DNA from: a virus
IMG/VR virus record: IMGVR_UViG_3300037507_002131
Coordinates: 1 to 20,749 of that record
Length of the DNA stretch: 20,749 nt
Reading direction: 5' to 3' (one strand)
Below, in pieces: positions 6,449 through 13,342 of this stretch. Under the pieces are notes generated by a model, which worked only from the letters and a program-made list of their open reading frames with translations, was not told where the DNA came from and did not search any database. Position 1 is the first letter of the stretch, and each line of letters opens with the position of its first letter. The position numbers and the translations under genes are program-made.

Positions 6449-6651
6449 TGGTCTCCTACACAGAACCCATGTTCACGTCATCGACGCTCGAAGGCATCGC
6501 GCCACGCCTTATCGTGGTGCATCAGTCGGAGCGGAAGCACGTCACCGACAAGGATGTGGCGCGGCTGGAGTCGCAAGGCTTCGTCGTGCTGTTCGTGGAG
6601 TATGTCAGCAAGGTGCGCGAGATTGCCGCCGACGCGGGGGATGGAGAGTGA
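6448..6651 (+). CDS. Small early protein of unknown function (67 aa)
   Basis: The ATG overlaps the upstream TAA by one base (TAATG, termination-reinitiation coupling). The product has an alpha/beta alternation: PRLIVVHQSERKHVTDKDVA gives a strand and a helix, then RLESQGFVVLFVEYVSKVRE gives a second strand and helix. Hydrophobic strands (LIVV, VVLFV) and charged helices suggest a compact cytosolic fold such as a half-Rossmann unit. No family assignment. It ends in a GTGA overlap with the HTH gene. Confidence 0.6.
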   Translation: MVSYTEPMFTSSTLEGIAPRLIVVHQSERKHVTDKDVARLESQGFVVLFVEYVSKVREIAADAGDGE

Positions 6652-6998
6652 GCACGTCAGCCAAGCGTCCTGAATTGCGCCTGGTGCTCGACAATGTGCG
6701 CGCCGACGCCGATGTGCTCAAGCGCAACGGGCAGGCCGTGCTCGCGTCGTCCATGCTCTCCATCGTGTCGGCGGTGTCCGACGCGACTGAGGAGTATGAC
6801 ACGTGGCTCGGGGAGCTTGCCTGCGCGCAGCGGTCGGGCTGGACGCCGGAAACGGTGCGCCGGTGGGCGCGGAAGTTTGGCGAGTCCCCGCACGTGCGCT
6901 ACACCAAGGGCGTCGGCTACGAGCTGCGCGCGTGCTTGGTGCCGCGCCGGGTGGAGGCGTCCCTGCTGATCGCGTCGGCGCACCGGGCGTCGGCGTGA
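6648..6998 (+). CDS. HTH protein next to integrase, possible excisionase
   Basis: 116 residues from the GTG in the GTGA overlap. The N-terminal 60 residues are helical (RADADVLKRNGQAVLASSML and onward). A winged-helix/MerR-like segment follows: LACAQRSGWTPETVRRWARK, then FGESPHVRYTKGVGYEL, where W-T-P-E-T-V-R-R-W is the helix-turn-helix and the following beta-like part the wing. Small winged HTH proteins immediately upstream of int are often excisionases (Xis) or their regulators; here the stop overlaps the integrase start, so they are translated together. The excisionase role is inferred from position and fold only. Confidence 0.6.
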   Translation: MSTSAKRPELRLVLDNVRADADVLKRNGQAVLASSMLSIVSAVSDATEEYDTWLGELACAQRSGWTPETVRRWARKFGESPHVRYTKGVGYELRACLVPRRVEASLLIASAHRASA

Positions 6999-8263
6999 CC
7001 ACGAAGCGTACGACCATCGCCTCCGAGGGCGCGCACGGCACGACCGTCCACGTGTTCGCCGATACGCTCAACGGCGAGCCGGTGGCACGGGTCGAGTGGC
7101 GCGAACTCGTGGGCATGGTCAAGCGCCGCAAGACGGAAACGTTTCGCGGCGCCAAGCGGGACCGCGAAGCCGCGGCCAAGGTGTTCGCCAAGGCCAAGGG
7201 CGAGTATCTGAAAGGCACGCCCGTGGGCGAACGGAAGCGGTACACCGTGGCCGACCTATGGGAGGCGTACGTGACCGCGAACACGGCCGACTGGCGCCCC
7301 AAGACGGCGAAGCTCAACGCGAGCCGCTGGAAGGTGTTCGTCGGCCCCGACGCGCTGGACCCGTACACGTTTGCGGATCTCGTGACGCCGGAAACGCTGG
7401 ACAGCTTCCGTCTGCGGCTGCTGTCGGTGGAGCGGGAAAAGACGGGCGTGGTGATGGCGCGCAACCAAGTGGCACACCACATCCAGTTGGTCAAGTCCGT
7501 GTGGCGACACGCCAGGGCGCGCAAGCTGCTCGCCGAGAACGTGCTGGCCGACTACGCGGTGCGGAAAGGGCGGGACTATGGCGCGCTCGAGGTGCCGGAG
7601 TTCTCGCCGGCCGACTGGTCGCTGATCCTGAGCCAAGCGGACTATCGCTCGGCGCTTCGGTGGCGGGCATGGGCCGCCATTGCGCTGGACGGGCTGCTGG
7701 CGCCGCGGTCCAACGCGCTGCTGCACCTCACGTGGGCCGATGTCGACCTGACGGCGCGGCTGGTCACGTGGCCGACCGAGACGGACAAGCTGGGCAAGCG
7801 GCGGGTGCAGCCGCTGCCACGGGCGGCGGTGTTCGCGTTGCGCGTGGCGAAGGTGTGGGCGGCGCGGGACGGCTACACGGGACCGTATGTGTTCTACGGC
7901 GCGCAGGACCGGAGCCGCCACAAGGCGTGGACGTACTCGGCCCTGAACGCGGCGCTGGCCCAGCTCTGCACCGAGGCGGGCGTGACGCGGGCCAAGTATC
8001 AGTCGATGCACAGCCTGCGGCGGATGCGCGGCAAGTCGGTGCTCGAAGCGACCGGCGACATCACCAAGGTGGGCGCCTGGCTGGGCGACTCGGACGTGCG
8101 GGTGCTGACGCGGAGCTACCTGCGGAACCGCCCGGACGACCTCAAACACGTGGTCTCGGGGCTGTCGCTGCCGGCGCGCACCGAACCAAAGACGAACACA
8201 GATGGCAATGAAACGGCAACGGCAACCACCAAGGGTCGCCGCGCCAAACCTTCAACCCGTTGA
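6995..8263 (+). CDS. int: Tyrosine recombinase (phage integrase)
   Basis: 422 residues from the GTG in a GTGA overlap. An N-terminal arm-binding region (about 1-75) and a SAM-like core-binding domain (about 80-200, YTVADLWEAYV...) precede the catalytic domain. Visible catalytic positions are R238 in LAPRSNALLHLTW, a Lys in TDKLGKRRVQPLP, H339-x-x-R342 in MHSLRRM, and Tyr375 in TRSYLRN. The usual second His of LGH is Asp365 (AWLGDSD), a variation tolerated in some integrases. The enzyme would recombine attP with a host tRNA gene through a covalent Tyr-DNA intermediate. Its 3' end carries one arm-type repeat and the candidate attP lies just 18 nt beyond, the normal int-attP order. The C-terminal tail (TNTDGNETATATTKGRR) is encoded by the arm-repeat DNA. 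Confidence 0.92.
   Translation: MTTKRTTIASEGAHGTTVHVFADTLNGEPVARVEWRELVGMVKRRKTETFRGAKRDREAAAKVFAKAKGEYLKGTPVGERKRYTVADLWEAYVTANTADWRPKTAKLNASRWKVFVGPDALDPYTFADLVTPETLDSFRLRLLSVEREKTGVVMARNQVAHHIQLVKSVWRHARARKLLAENVLADYAVRKGRDYGALEVPEFSPADWSLILSQADYRSALRWRAWAAIALDGLLAPRSNALLHLTWADVDLTARLVTWPTETDKLGKRRVQPLPRAAVFALRVAKVWAARDGYTGPYVFYGAQDRSRHKAWTYSALNAALAQLCTEAGVTRAKYQSMHSLRRMRGKSVLEATGDITKVGAWLGDSDVRVLTRSYLRNRPDDLKHVVSGLSLPARTEPKTNTDGNETATATTKGRRAKPSTR
8202..8222 (+). repeat. Left 21-bp direct repeat, candidate integrase arm site
   Basis: The 21-bp segment here matches 8422-8442 at 20 of 21 positions (C at 8214, T at 8434). Each copy holds two GGCAA cores 11 bp apart, about one helical turn, as expected for tandem integrase protomer binding; a third GGCAAC follows at 8221. 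It lies inside the end of int, about 60 bp left of the tRNA-like core. Confidence 0.7.
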
Positions 8264-8280
8264 GGGACAACGAGTTATGA

Positions 8281-8331
8281 AAGAGCCACAGATCGGGATT
8301 GAACCGATGACCGCACGGCTTGTGAAGCCGT
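8281..8331 (-). other. attP: Candidate attP core: 3' half of a tRNA gene (Val-CAC-like)
   Basis: Read on the minus strand, 8331-8315 gives an anticodon arm: stem ACGGC/GCCGT with loop TTCACAA, anticodon CAC. A 6-nt variable region follows. Then comes a perfect T arm (stem ATCGG/CCGAT, loop TTCAATC, 8308-8292), the 3' acceptor strand CTGTGGC (8291-8285) and a discriminator T at 8284. The 5' half is absent: no D arm and no matching GCCACAG upstream. A tRNA fragment running from the anticodon stem to the 3' end, beside int, is the hallmark of an attP that restores the host tRNA on integration. The exact crossover edges cannot be set without the host. Confidence 0.8.
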
Positions 8332-8421
8332 CCGTGCGCCGTGTTCCCTCTGAAACGCAGTCTGTCACAATCGCGGGACGAGGGCAAGCCCCTGTCCGCA
8401 GCGCGCAAACGCGCCGCGCAA

Positions 8422-8442
8422 ATGGCAATGAAATGGCAACGG
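8422..8442 (+). repeat. Right 21-bp direct repeat, candidate integrase arm site
   Basis: Partner of the repeat at 8202-8222, same orientation, 220 bp away, with the tRNA-like core between them. It overlaps the presumed start codon (8433) of the following HNH-like gene, so integrase binding here could also affect that gene. Confidence 0.7.
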
Positions 8443-8819
8443 AGAAGCGGTGCCCTCGCTGCACCGAGACGCTGCCGCGCACGGCGTTCGGCCGGCGTGG
8501 CGCAAACGGTGTCCAGCCGTACTGCCGCCCGTGCAGCACGCTGAACGTGGCCGACTGGCTCCAGCGTCCCGGCAACCGCGAACGCCACAACGCCAACATC
8601 GTCGCCAGCAAGCAGCGGACGCCAGAGCGCACGGCGGCGCGGAAGGTCGTGAGCAATGCGCTCGCCACTGGCCGGATGGTTCGCGGCGCGTGCGTGGTGG
8701 GGTCGGAGTGCGCCGGCCAAGTGCAGGCGCACCACGACGACTACAGCCAGCCGCTCGCCGTGCGCTGGCTCTGCCGCAAGCACCACGAAGCATTGCACCA
8801 CACGGAGGTGGCTGCATGA
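8433..8819 (+). CDS. HNH-like zinc protein
   Basis: The chosen start is ATG 8433. An in-frame ATG at 8202 would translate the attP tRNA fragment, giving the tell-tale I-G-I-E-P-M-T, and is rejected. The 128-residue product begins MATEKRCPRCTETLPRTAFG with a CxxC ribbon (residues 7 and 10) completed by YCRPC. A helical middle follows, then a C-terminal QAHHDDYSQPLAVRWLCRKH segment with more His. This zinc-ribbon plus H-H-D-D-Y...W-L-C-x-x-H layout is common in phage HNH/endonuclease VII-like proteins. A true HNH would nick or cut DNA; the helix-3 Asn/His is uncertain here. The ribosome site is weak. It starts a five-gene overlapping run ending in the methyltransferase. Confidence 0.65.
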   Translation: MATEKRCPRCTETLPRTAFGRRGANGVQPYCRPCSTLNVADWLQRPGNRERHNANIVASKQRTPERTAARKVVSNALATGRMVRGACVVGSECAGQVQAHHDDYSQPLAVRWLCRKHHEALHHTEVAA

Positions 8820-8965
8820 GCGCGCCCGCCGAAGGCTTCCAGCTCGCCCCTTTCTGGCTGGGCTACCTCATCGCCCTCGCCATCTGCGTCGGCTGGGCGT
8901 GGCGCCTGTCCCGCGAAGCGAAGCAGCGGGACGCCGAGACGACGGATCGGGAGGGCGGCGTATGA
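8816..8965 (+). CDS. Small single-pass membrane protein (49 aa)
   Basis: ATG in an ATGA overlap. After a short polar start (MSAPAEGFQLAP), FWLGYLIALAICVGWAW forms one transmembrane helix, followed by a charged tail RLSREAKQRDAETTDREGG. Size and topology (N-out or N-in, charged C-terminus) resemble small phage membrane proteins such as holin-like, Rz-like or superinfection-related products, but lysis genes would be unusual at this early position, so no role is assigned. The frame ends in an overlap with the next ATG. Confidence 0.6.
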   Translation: MSAPAEGFQLAPFWLGYLIALAICVGWAWRLSREAKQRDAETTDREGGV

Positions 8966-9288
8966 CGGACGCGACGTGCAAGTTCTGTGGGGCCGAGAGC
9001 CACGACCACCCTGCGATCTCGTGTATCCGAAATCTCGTGTCGCAGCGGGACGAGGCGCGGGTGGAGCTCCGTGACCTCAACGAAGCATTCTGTGTGTTGA
9101 ATGATTCGCACATCGCACTCCGCGCCGAGCGGGACGAGGCGAGGGAACGCATTGCCAGTGCGCTCGCTGTCCGCTTATCGCCGTTGTGCTGTGATGGCGA
9201 AAACAACGGAGAGGTCGCGGCATACGAGGACGGCTACCGCGAAGCATTGTCCGATGTACGCGCCGCCCTCTCGGAGGCCACGCCATGA
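8962..9288 (+). CDS. Zinc-knuckle/coiled-coil protein of unknown function (108 aa)
   Basis: ATG overlaps the upstream TGA. The N-terminus TCKFCGAESHDHPAISCIRN has a CxxC followed by His and Cys residues able to bind zinc. A heptad-type helix QRDEARVELRDLNEA and a second, HIALRAERDEARERIASALA, form a probable coiled coil. A C-terminal EDGYREALSDVRAALSEA helix ends the protein. Similar 'zinc knuckle then coiled coil' small proteins are frequent in phage early regions, function unknown. Confidence 0.65.
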   Translation: MTDATCKFCGAESHDHPAISCIRNLVSQRDEARVELRDLNEAFCVLNDSHIALRAERDEARERIASALAVRLSPLCCDGENNGEVAAYEDGYREALSDVRAALSEATP

Positions 9289-9506
9289 CGGCCCCTGTCT
9301 ACTGCGAACGCTGCGAATTCATGACGCATCCGACCTTGCCGCACTCCTGCTTCTCGGCGGCGACGCTGCGGGCGCACAAAGAAGCTGAACGGGCGGTGAT
9401 TGCGGCGGCGAAGGCGTATGTGGACACGCCGAGGACGTGGCCTCCGCGCGCGCGGCAGATCGTCGACGCCGTCGCCGCCCTCCGTGCGCTGGAGGAGGAG
9501 GTATGA
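9285..9506 (+). CDS. Small Cys-rich protein (73 aa)
   Basis: ATG in an ATGA overlap. MTAPVYCERCEFMTHPTLPH then SC gives CxxC at residues 7-10 and a His/Cys pair about 12 residues later, enough for a zinc knuckle. The remainder is one long helix (AATLRAHKEAERAVIAAAKA...) and a C-terminal IVDAVAALRALEEEV helix. The zinc knuckle plus helix plan parallels the preceding gene, so the two may be divergent paralogues, but alignment would be needed. Unknown function. Confidence 0.6.
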   Translation: MTAPVYCERCEFMTHPTLPHSCFSAATLRAHKEAERAVIAAAKAYVDTPRTWPPRARQIVDAVAALRALEEEV

Positions 9507-9646
9507 CGCACCCCGACCACCTCTGGGCCGTGATCCCCGCTGCGGCGTACTGCCTTCTCTGCCTCGACATCTATACCCGTGACCTCGGACGGGTGTGTGC
9601 GTGGGTGCTGGCACGGGTGCTGCGGGTGGGGGCGACGTGGCGATGA
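9503..9646 (+). CDS. Small hydrophobic protein (47 aa)
   Basis: ATG in an ATGA overlap; the stop in turn overlaps the methyltransferase ATG. The product has one hydrophobic helix, AVIPAAAYCLLCLDIYT, followed by an amphipathic, basic stretch RDLGRVCAWVLARVLRVGA. It is a candidate single-pass or membrane-associated protein with three Cys. No family is recognised; coupling on both sides supports expression. Confidence 0.55.
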   Translation: MTHPDHLWAVIPAAAYCLLCLDIYTRDLGRVCAWVLARVLRVGATWR

Positions 9647-11304
9647 CCTACGCCGAGTTGTTCGCTGGGGCCGGTGGCCTGTCGCTGGGGCTAGACGCCG
9701 CCGGATTCCACGCGGCGGCTCACGCTGAGATCGAAGTCCATGCACGGGCCGTCCTTCGCTACCGCTGGCCCGAGACGCGGCTGGACGGCGATGTGACCAA
9801 GATCGACGGCGCGGACTACGCGGGCATCACGCTGCTGTCGGGCGGTTCGCCGTGCCAGGACTTGTCCGTCGCCGGCAAACGGGCAGGGCTGACGGAAGGC
9901 AGCGGCACGCGCTCATCGCTGTTTTTTGAGCAAGTGCGTATCTGGAACGAGTCCAGAGCGCCGTACCTTCTCTGGGAGAACGTGGCCGGTGCCTTCTCAT
10001 CCAACAACGGCCGGGATTTCGCCGCCGTCCTATCAGCCCTCGTGGGCAGTACCGTCGATGTTCCCCGAGACGGTTGGCGCGGAGGCGGTGGTGTGGTTGC
10101 AGGCCGTGACGCCGTGGCCGCGTTCCGCGTGCTCGACCTGCAACACTTCGGACCTCCCCAGCGCCGCGTGCGCGTCTTTGTCCTCGCTGCTCGAGCCGGC
10201 GGCGTCGATCCCGCCGAAGTACTGGCTCTCTCGGAAGGCGTGTGCGGGCATCCTTCGCCGCGCCAACAGTCGCGGGAAGGCGCTGCCGCCCGCGCTCGAG
10301 GCGGCGCTGAAGGCGGCGTAACCGCGTGCAACAGCTATCAGCGCACGGTTGAGGAAGTTGTCTCTGGTGTACGCGTCAACAGCAGTTCCGAAGCGGGCGT
10401 CATCGCGTGGGACAACGAACTGAACGCGAGCACGGAGGCCCACGGGCCATCAATGGCCCGTGGCAAGAGCGGCGGGGATCGCAACGGCGTTATTGCTTTT
10501 GAAGCGACGGGCGGCAGTTGGGGGGTGAACGAAGGCGACACGTCACCGCCGATCAAGATCGGGACGGGTCTGGGGATTTCGTCACCGCCGGCGGTGGTCA
10601 GCTTCTACGCAAAGCTAGGGACGCAGGCCGGCGGCGTTGGGGAGCATGGCGTGACGCCCACGATGAAGGTGGAGAACCATATGGCCGTTCTGGCGTTCTC
10701 GCTCATGCCGCAGAACAGCGGCAAGGACTACACGGGCCGCGAAGTCGAGGTGCTGCAACCGCTCCACACGGGCGGCACGGGGGCCGGAAGCAACCAAGGC
10801 GGCGACGTGATTGTCTGCACCACCGGCGACATCACGCACGCGCTGACGCACAAAGGGGCCGACGCGAGCGAGGGTGGCACGGGGCGGGGGACGCCGATTG
10901 TGGTGAGTCGCGCCGGCCATCAGACGTGGGCCACGTCTGATGGCGCCACTGGGTCGTTGTGTGCGCGAGATGGGAAGGACGCGAGCACGTTGGTGCTGCC
11001 CACGCTCGCAATGGGCGCCCACACGGCAGGGCCAGGAGGAAACGGGCAGGATGCGTTGCAAGTCCAACAGACGCTCGCGTCTGTTGGCGTGGGCCGTCCG
11101 CGGCGTTTGACGCCCGTTGAGTGCGAAAAACTCATGAGCTGGCCGTCAGGATGGACCGCCACAGGCCGCAAGGACGACGGCACCGAGTACGCGCTCTCCG
11201 ACACGGCCCGATACCGCTTGTGCGGCAACGGCGTGGGTAGCGTGTGCGCCGAGTGGATCGGGCGGCGGCTGATGGCCGCGATTACGGCGCAGGAGGCCGC
11301 ATGA
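9643..11304 (+). CDS. C5-cytosine DNA methyltransferase with oversized recognition region
   Basis: 553 residues from the ATG in the ATGA overlap. Motif I is LFAGAGGLSLGL (6-17), motif IV GGSPCQDLS with catalytic Cys71, motif VI WENVAG (E112), and motif VIII PPQRRVRV (171-178). Motif IX begins RRLTPVECEKLMSWP at 487, and motif X is CGNGVGSVCAEWIGRRL (527-543). All core catalytic motifs are present, so the enzyme should methylate cytosine C5 in DNA using AdoMet. Between motifs VIII and IX lie about 300 residues of Gly/Thr-rich repetitive sequence, longer than in most single-specificity enzymes; phage C5 enzymes with long target regions can recognise several sites. No endonuclease is adjacent, so it is likely a solitary, anti-restriction methyltransferase. 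It converges with a minus-strand HTH gene, overlapping by 23 bp. Confidence 0.9.
   Translation: MTYAELFAGAGGLSLGLDAAGFHAAAHAEIEVHARAVLRYRWPETRLDGDVTKIDGADYAGITLLSGGSPCQDLSVAGKRAGLTEGSGTRSSLFFEQVRIWNESRAPYLLWENVAGAFSSNNGRDFAAVLSALVGSTVDVPRDGWRGGGGVVAGRDAVAAFRVLDLQHFGPPQRRVRVFVLAARAGGVDPAEVLALSEGVCGHPSPRQQSREGAAARARGGAEGGVTACNSYQRTVEEVVSGVRVNSSSEAGVIAWDNELNASTEAHGPSMARGKSGGDRNGVIAFEATGGSWGVNEGDTSPPIKIGTGLGISSPPAVVSFYAKLGTQAGGVGEHGVTPTMKVENHMAVLAFSLMPQNSGKDYTGREVEVLQPLHTGGTGAGSNQGGDVIVCTTGDITHALTHKGADASEGGTGRGTPIVVSRAGHQTWATSDGATGSLCARDGKDASTLVLPTLAMGAHTAGPGGNGQDALQVQQTLASVGVGRPRRLTPVECEKLMSWPSGWTATGRKDDGTEYALSDTARYRLCGNGVGSVCAEWIGRRLMAAITAQEAA
10440..11087. repeat. Cluster of perfect dyads inside methyltransferase TRD
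   Basis: Four perfect inverted repeats fall in the target-recognition region: 10440-10463 (11-bp arms, 2-nt centre), 10583-10596 (14-bp palindrome CACCGCCGGCGGTG), 10916-10944 (14-bp arms, 1-nt centre, arm GCCATCAGACGTGG), and 11064-11087 (11-bp arms, 2-nt centre, arm CCAACAGACGC). Arms at 10921 and 11070 share CAGACG. None has a following T-run. I saw no comparably long dyads in the 5' catalytic part of the gene. Confidence 0.75.
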
Positions 11305-11467
11305 CGCGCCGCAACATCTCCAACGACGCCACGGTACGGGCGCTGATGGGCTTGTCGCCGCGCTCCATGCACGCCACGGTGTTGGCGTGCATCCCAATCG
11401 CGTCGGCCAGCGCGGACTGCGTGAGCCCAAGCGACTCACGCAGGGCGCGGAGGTCAGCGGGACGCAT
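11282..11467 (-). CDS. Cro/XRE-type HTH regulator (61 aa)
   Basis: The start is ATG 11467 on the minus strand. Longer in-frame versions run through the upstream gene and are not used. Residues 5-58 form a complete XRE HTH: DLRALRESLGLTQSALADAI, then GMHANTVACMERGDKPISAR, with the classic L-G-L-T-Q-x-x-L-A motif and recognition helix N-T-V-A-C-M-E-R-G. At 61 residues it is a single-domain Cro or R-M controller-like protein. It is last in a four-gene minus-strand operon whose promoter carries an operator dyad. Its 3' end overlaps the convergent methyltransferase gene by 23 bp, so it may repress the divergent promoter and affect methyltransferase expression. Confidence 0.8.
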   Translation of the reverse strand: MRPADLRALRESLGLTQSALADAIGMHANTVACMERGDKPISARTVASLEMLRRVMRPPAP

Positions 11468-11690
11468 TGGCTGCCACGGTGCAGGCGTTGACCACCGACG
11501 CCAGATGGGCGCGCAGTTCGTCGTCGGACAGCAGCGACAGCGCCAGCATCTGGTCGGCATGGCCTTCCAACTCGGCCAAGGTGTATCCGGTCTTGTTCTT
11601 GCCGCTGTCCCGAATCTTCTCGAAACGGCGGCGAAGCGACACGGCGTTGCGGGCGTAGCCGGCGCGGAACTGCTCAATCGTGATCTGCAC
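11454..11690 (-). CDS. Small helical protein of unknown function (78 aa)
   Basis: A GTG start on the minus strand at 11690 with a TTGGAG site 9 nt upstream, 3 nt after the preceding gene's stop. The product, beginning MQITIEQFRAGYARNAVSLR, is largely helical with a charged centre (RRFEKIRDSGKNKTGYTLAE) and a C-terminal helix LLSDDELRAHLASVVNA. Its end overlaps the XRE gene start by 14 nt, indicating coupled translation. No family recognised; cotranscription with the regulator suggests a regulatory partner or an accessory lysogeny gene. Confidence 0.65.
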   Translation of the reverse strand: MQITIEQFRAGYARNAVSLRRRFEKIRDSGKNKTGYTLAELEGHADQMLALSLLSDDELRAHLASVVNACTVAANASR

Positions 11691-11693
11691 GGC

Positions 11694-11972
11694 TCACGCT
11701 CCAAGGACGTAGACGCGGCGACCAGACACGGCGGCGAGGGACGCGGCATGACTGCTCTTGTGCTCGGTCCAATCAGACGGCTCGCCGTGCAGGTACTTGG
11801 CGACTCGGGCCAGCTCCTTCGGCGTGGCGACGGTCAAGTAGCCGTTGCCGACCGACCAGACGGGCGCTCCCGTGTGGCCGTAGTGGTAGAGGTAGTGGCT
11901 CATGTCGGCCATGTCCCACCCAAGGGCGGTGGCGGCAATCTCGGGACGACTAATGCGGCGGGTGGTGGGCAT
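11694..11972 (-). CDS. Small protein of unknown function (92 aa)
   Basis: ATG at 11972 (minus strand) with GGAGG 9 nt upstream. Of 92 residues, the middle is rich in aromatics and His (SHYLYHYGHTGAPVWSVGNG), then a strand-helix unit YLTVATPKELARVAKYLHGE and a C-terminal ASLAAVSGRRVYVLGA. No membrane segment. The His/Tyr cluster could be a metal or ligand site, but this is only a compositional remark. It is second in the minus-strand operon, 3 nt from each neighbour. Confidence 0.65.
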   Translation of the reverse strand: MPTTRRISRPEIAATALGWDMADMSHYLYHYGHTGAPVWSVGNGYLTVATPKELARVAKYLHGEPSDWTEHKSSHAASLAAVSGRRVYVLGA

Positions 11973-11975
11973 CGG

Positions 11976-12116
11976 TCAAGCCTCCGTGGGAAGCGCGAGT
12001 TCCACCATTCGCATGGCGGCGCGGAGGCGTTCGGCACGCTTGGCGGTCATCGGCTCATCAAGCGCGAAGCCAGCCTCATTGTACAGGATCGTAAGAGCGG
12101 CGGTGAGGTTGTCCAT
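11976..12116 (-). CDS. First gene of minus-strand operon, small protein (46 aa)
   Basis: ATG at 12116 (minus strand) preceded by CGGAGACGTTC, a usable ribosome site. The 46-residue product starts MDNLTAALTILYNEAGFALD and ends in a helix MRMVELALPTEA. It is two helices with an acidic first half and basic middle, possibly a small regulatory peptide. It is too short for the usual length cut-offs, but the operon order, the ribosome site and the 3-nt spacing to the next gene support it. Confidence 0.6.
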   Translation of the reverse strand: MDNLTAALTILYNEAGFALDEPMTAKRAERLRAAMRMVELALPTEA

Positions 12117-12134
12117 GAACGTCTCCGGTGTGGG

Positions 12135-12689
<555 letters not shown>

Positions 12690-12693
<4 letters not shown>

Positions 12694-13100
12694 CCGACCG
12701 TGACTACGTGACGTACCGTGACACCGTGGTGGACCGCAAGAAGCGCCCACGTCGCCCGTATGGCGCGCTTCCGGTGGCGCTCTTGCACCTGTTGGACGAG
12801 CAGAGTCCCCAGAGCACCACCGCACTGGCGCAGCGCCTACCTGACCATTCGGTCCATCAGATCCGCGTTACGCTCGGGCGCATGACACACGCGCGCACGG
12901 TGGCCCGCTGCGAGGGGGGCTGGCAGATTGGCGCGTGCGCCACGGTCCCGCGGGTGCCGCGCGCCAAGGAGCCGGAATGGACGCCGGTGCCCTGGATACA
13001 TCCTATCCGACGACGCCTGCTCGGACTGCCCGTGGCAGAGGCTCGACGGGACGTTCCCGAAACGGATTTCGGGAACCCCCTTCGGAAGGTGGCCGCATGA
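12690..13100 (+). CDS. Winged-helix-like protein of unknown function (136 aa)
   Basis: ATG 12690 in an ATGA overlap. Residues about 24-75 look like a winged helix: PYGALPVALLHLLDEQSPQS, then TTALAQRLPDHSVHQIRVTL and RMTHARTVARCEGGW, the last two being the recognition helix and wing. The C-terminus is Pro/Arg rich and unstructured. MarR/wHTH folds of this size bind DNA, so a replication or regulatory DNA-binding role is plausible. A perfect 9-bp hairpin lies within its last codons. Confidence 0.65.
13054..13075. repeat. Perfect 9-bp inverted repeat near gene end
   Basis: TTCCCGAAA (13054-13062) and TTTCGGGAA (13067-13075) surround CGGA. It ends 21 nt before the next ATG (13097). No T-run follows. 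It may be an operator, an mRNA hairpin affecting reinitiation, or a tetraloop-like stability element. Confidence 0.6.
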
Positions 13101-13342
13101 TCACCACGAACGGCGAACTCCGCGCCGCGATCACACAGGCCGAGATGTGCGCCGGCCGGCTGACGATGCGCGGCCATCACCTGACCATCGGCGAGCGCAC
13201 CGTGATCGCGCGCCTGCTGACCGATCTCGCGCAGATTGGACGCCGCGCGTTCGATCCGACGGCACGGGTGGACATGACGGCCGAGCCGCGGGCCATCCGA
13301 GACGACGACACGGCGCCGTCGTTGTTTGGGGATGCGGCGTGA
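13097..13342 (+). CDS. Small protein of unknown function (81 aa)
   Basis: ATG 13097 overlaps the upstream TGA (ATGA). The product is MITTNGELRAAITQAEMCAG, then a helix HLTIGERTVIARLLTDLAQI and a polar acidic tail ending in SLFGDAA. The S-L-F-G tail after an acidic stretch resembles a clamp- or partner-binding peptide motif at a disordered C-terminus, a weak suggestion only. It stops in a GTGA with the next frame. Confidence 0.6.
   Translation: MITTNGELRAAITQAEMCAGRLTMRGHHLTIGERTVIARLLTDLAQIGRRAFDPTARVDMTAEPRAIRDDDTAPSLFGDAA

Noticed and set aside
8284-8380. Complete tRNA gene on the minus strand
   Set aside because: Only anticodon arm, T arm and 3' acceptor strand exist; no D arm or matching 5' acceptor strand upstream.
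8202-8432. N-terminal extension of the HNH-like gene starting at ATG 8202
   Set aside because: It would translate the attP tRNA fragment (I-G-I-E-P-M-T) and the arm repeat; ATG 8433 begins the zinc-ribbon protein.
9643-11467. Complete restriction-modification system (methyltransferase plus controller protein)
   Set aside because: No endonuclease gene is beside the methyltransferase, and the XRE protein belongs to a separate minus-strand operon with unknown small genes.
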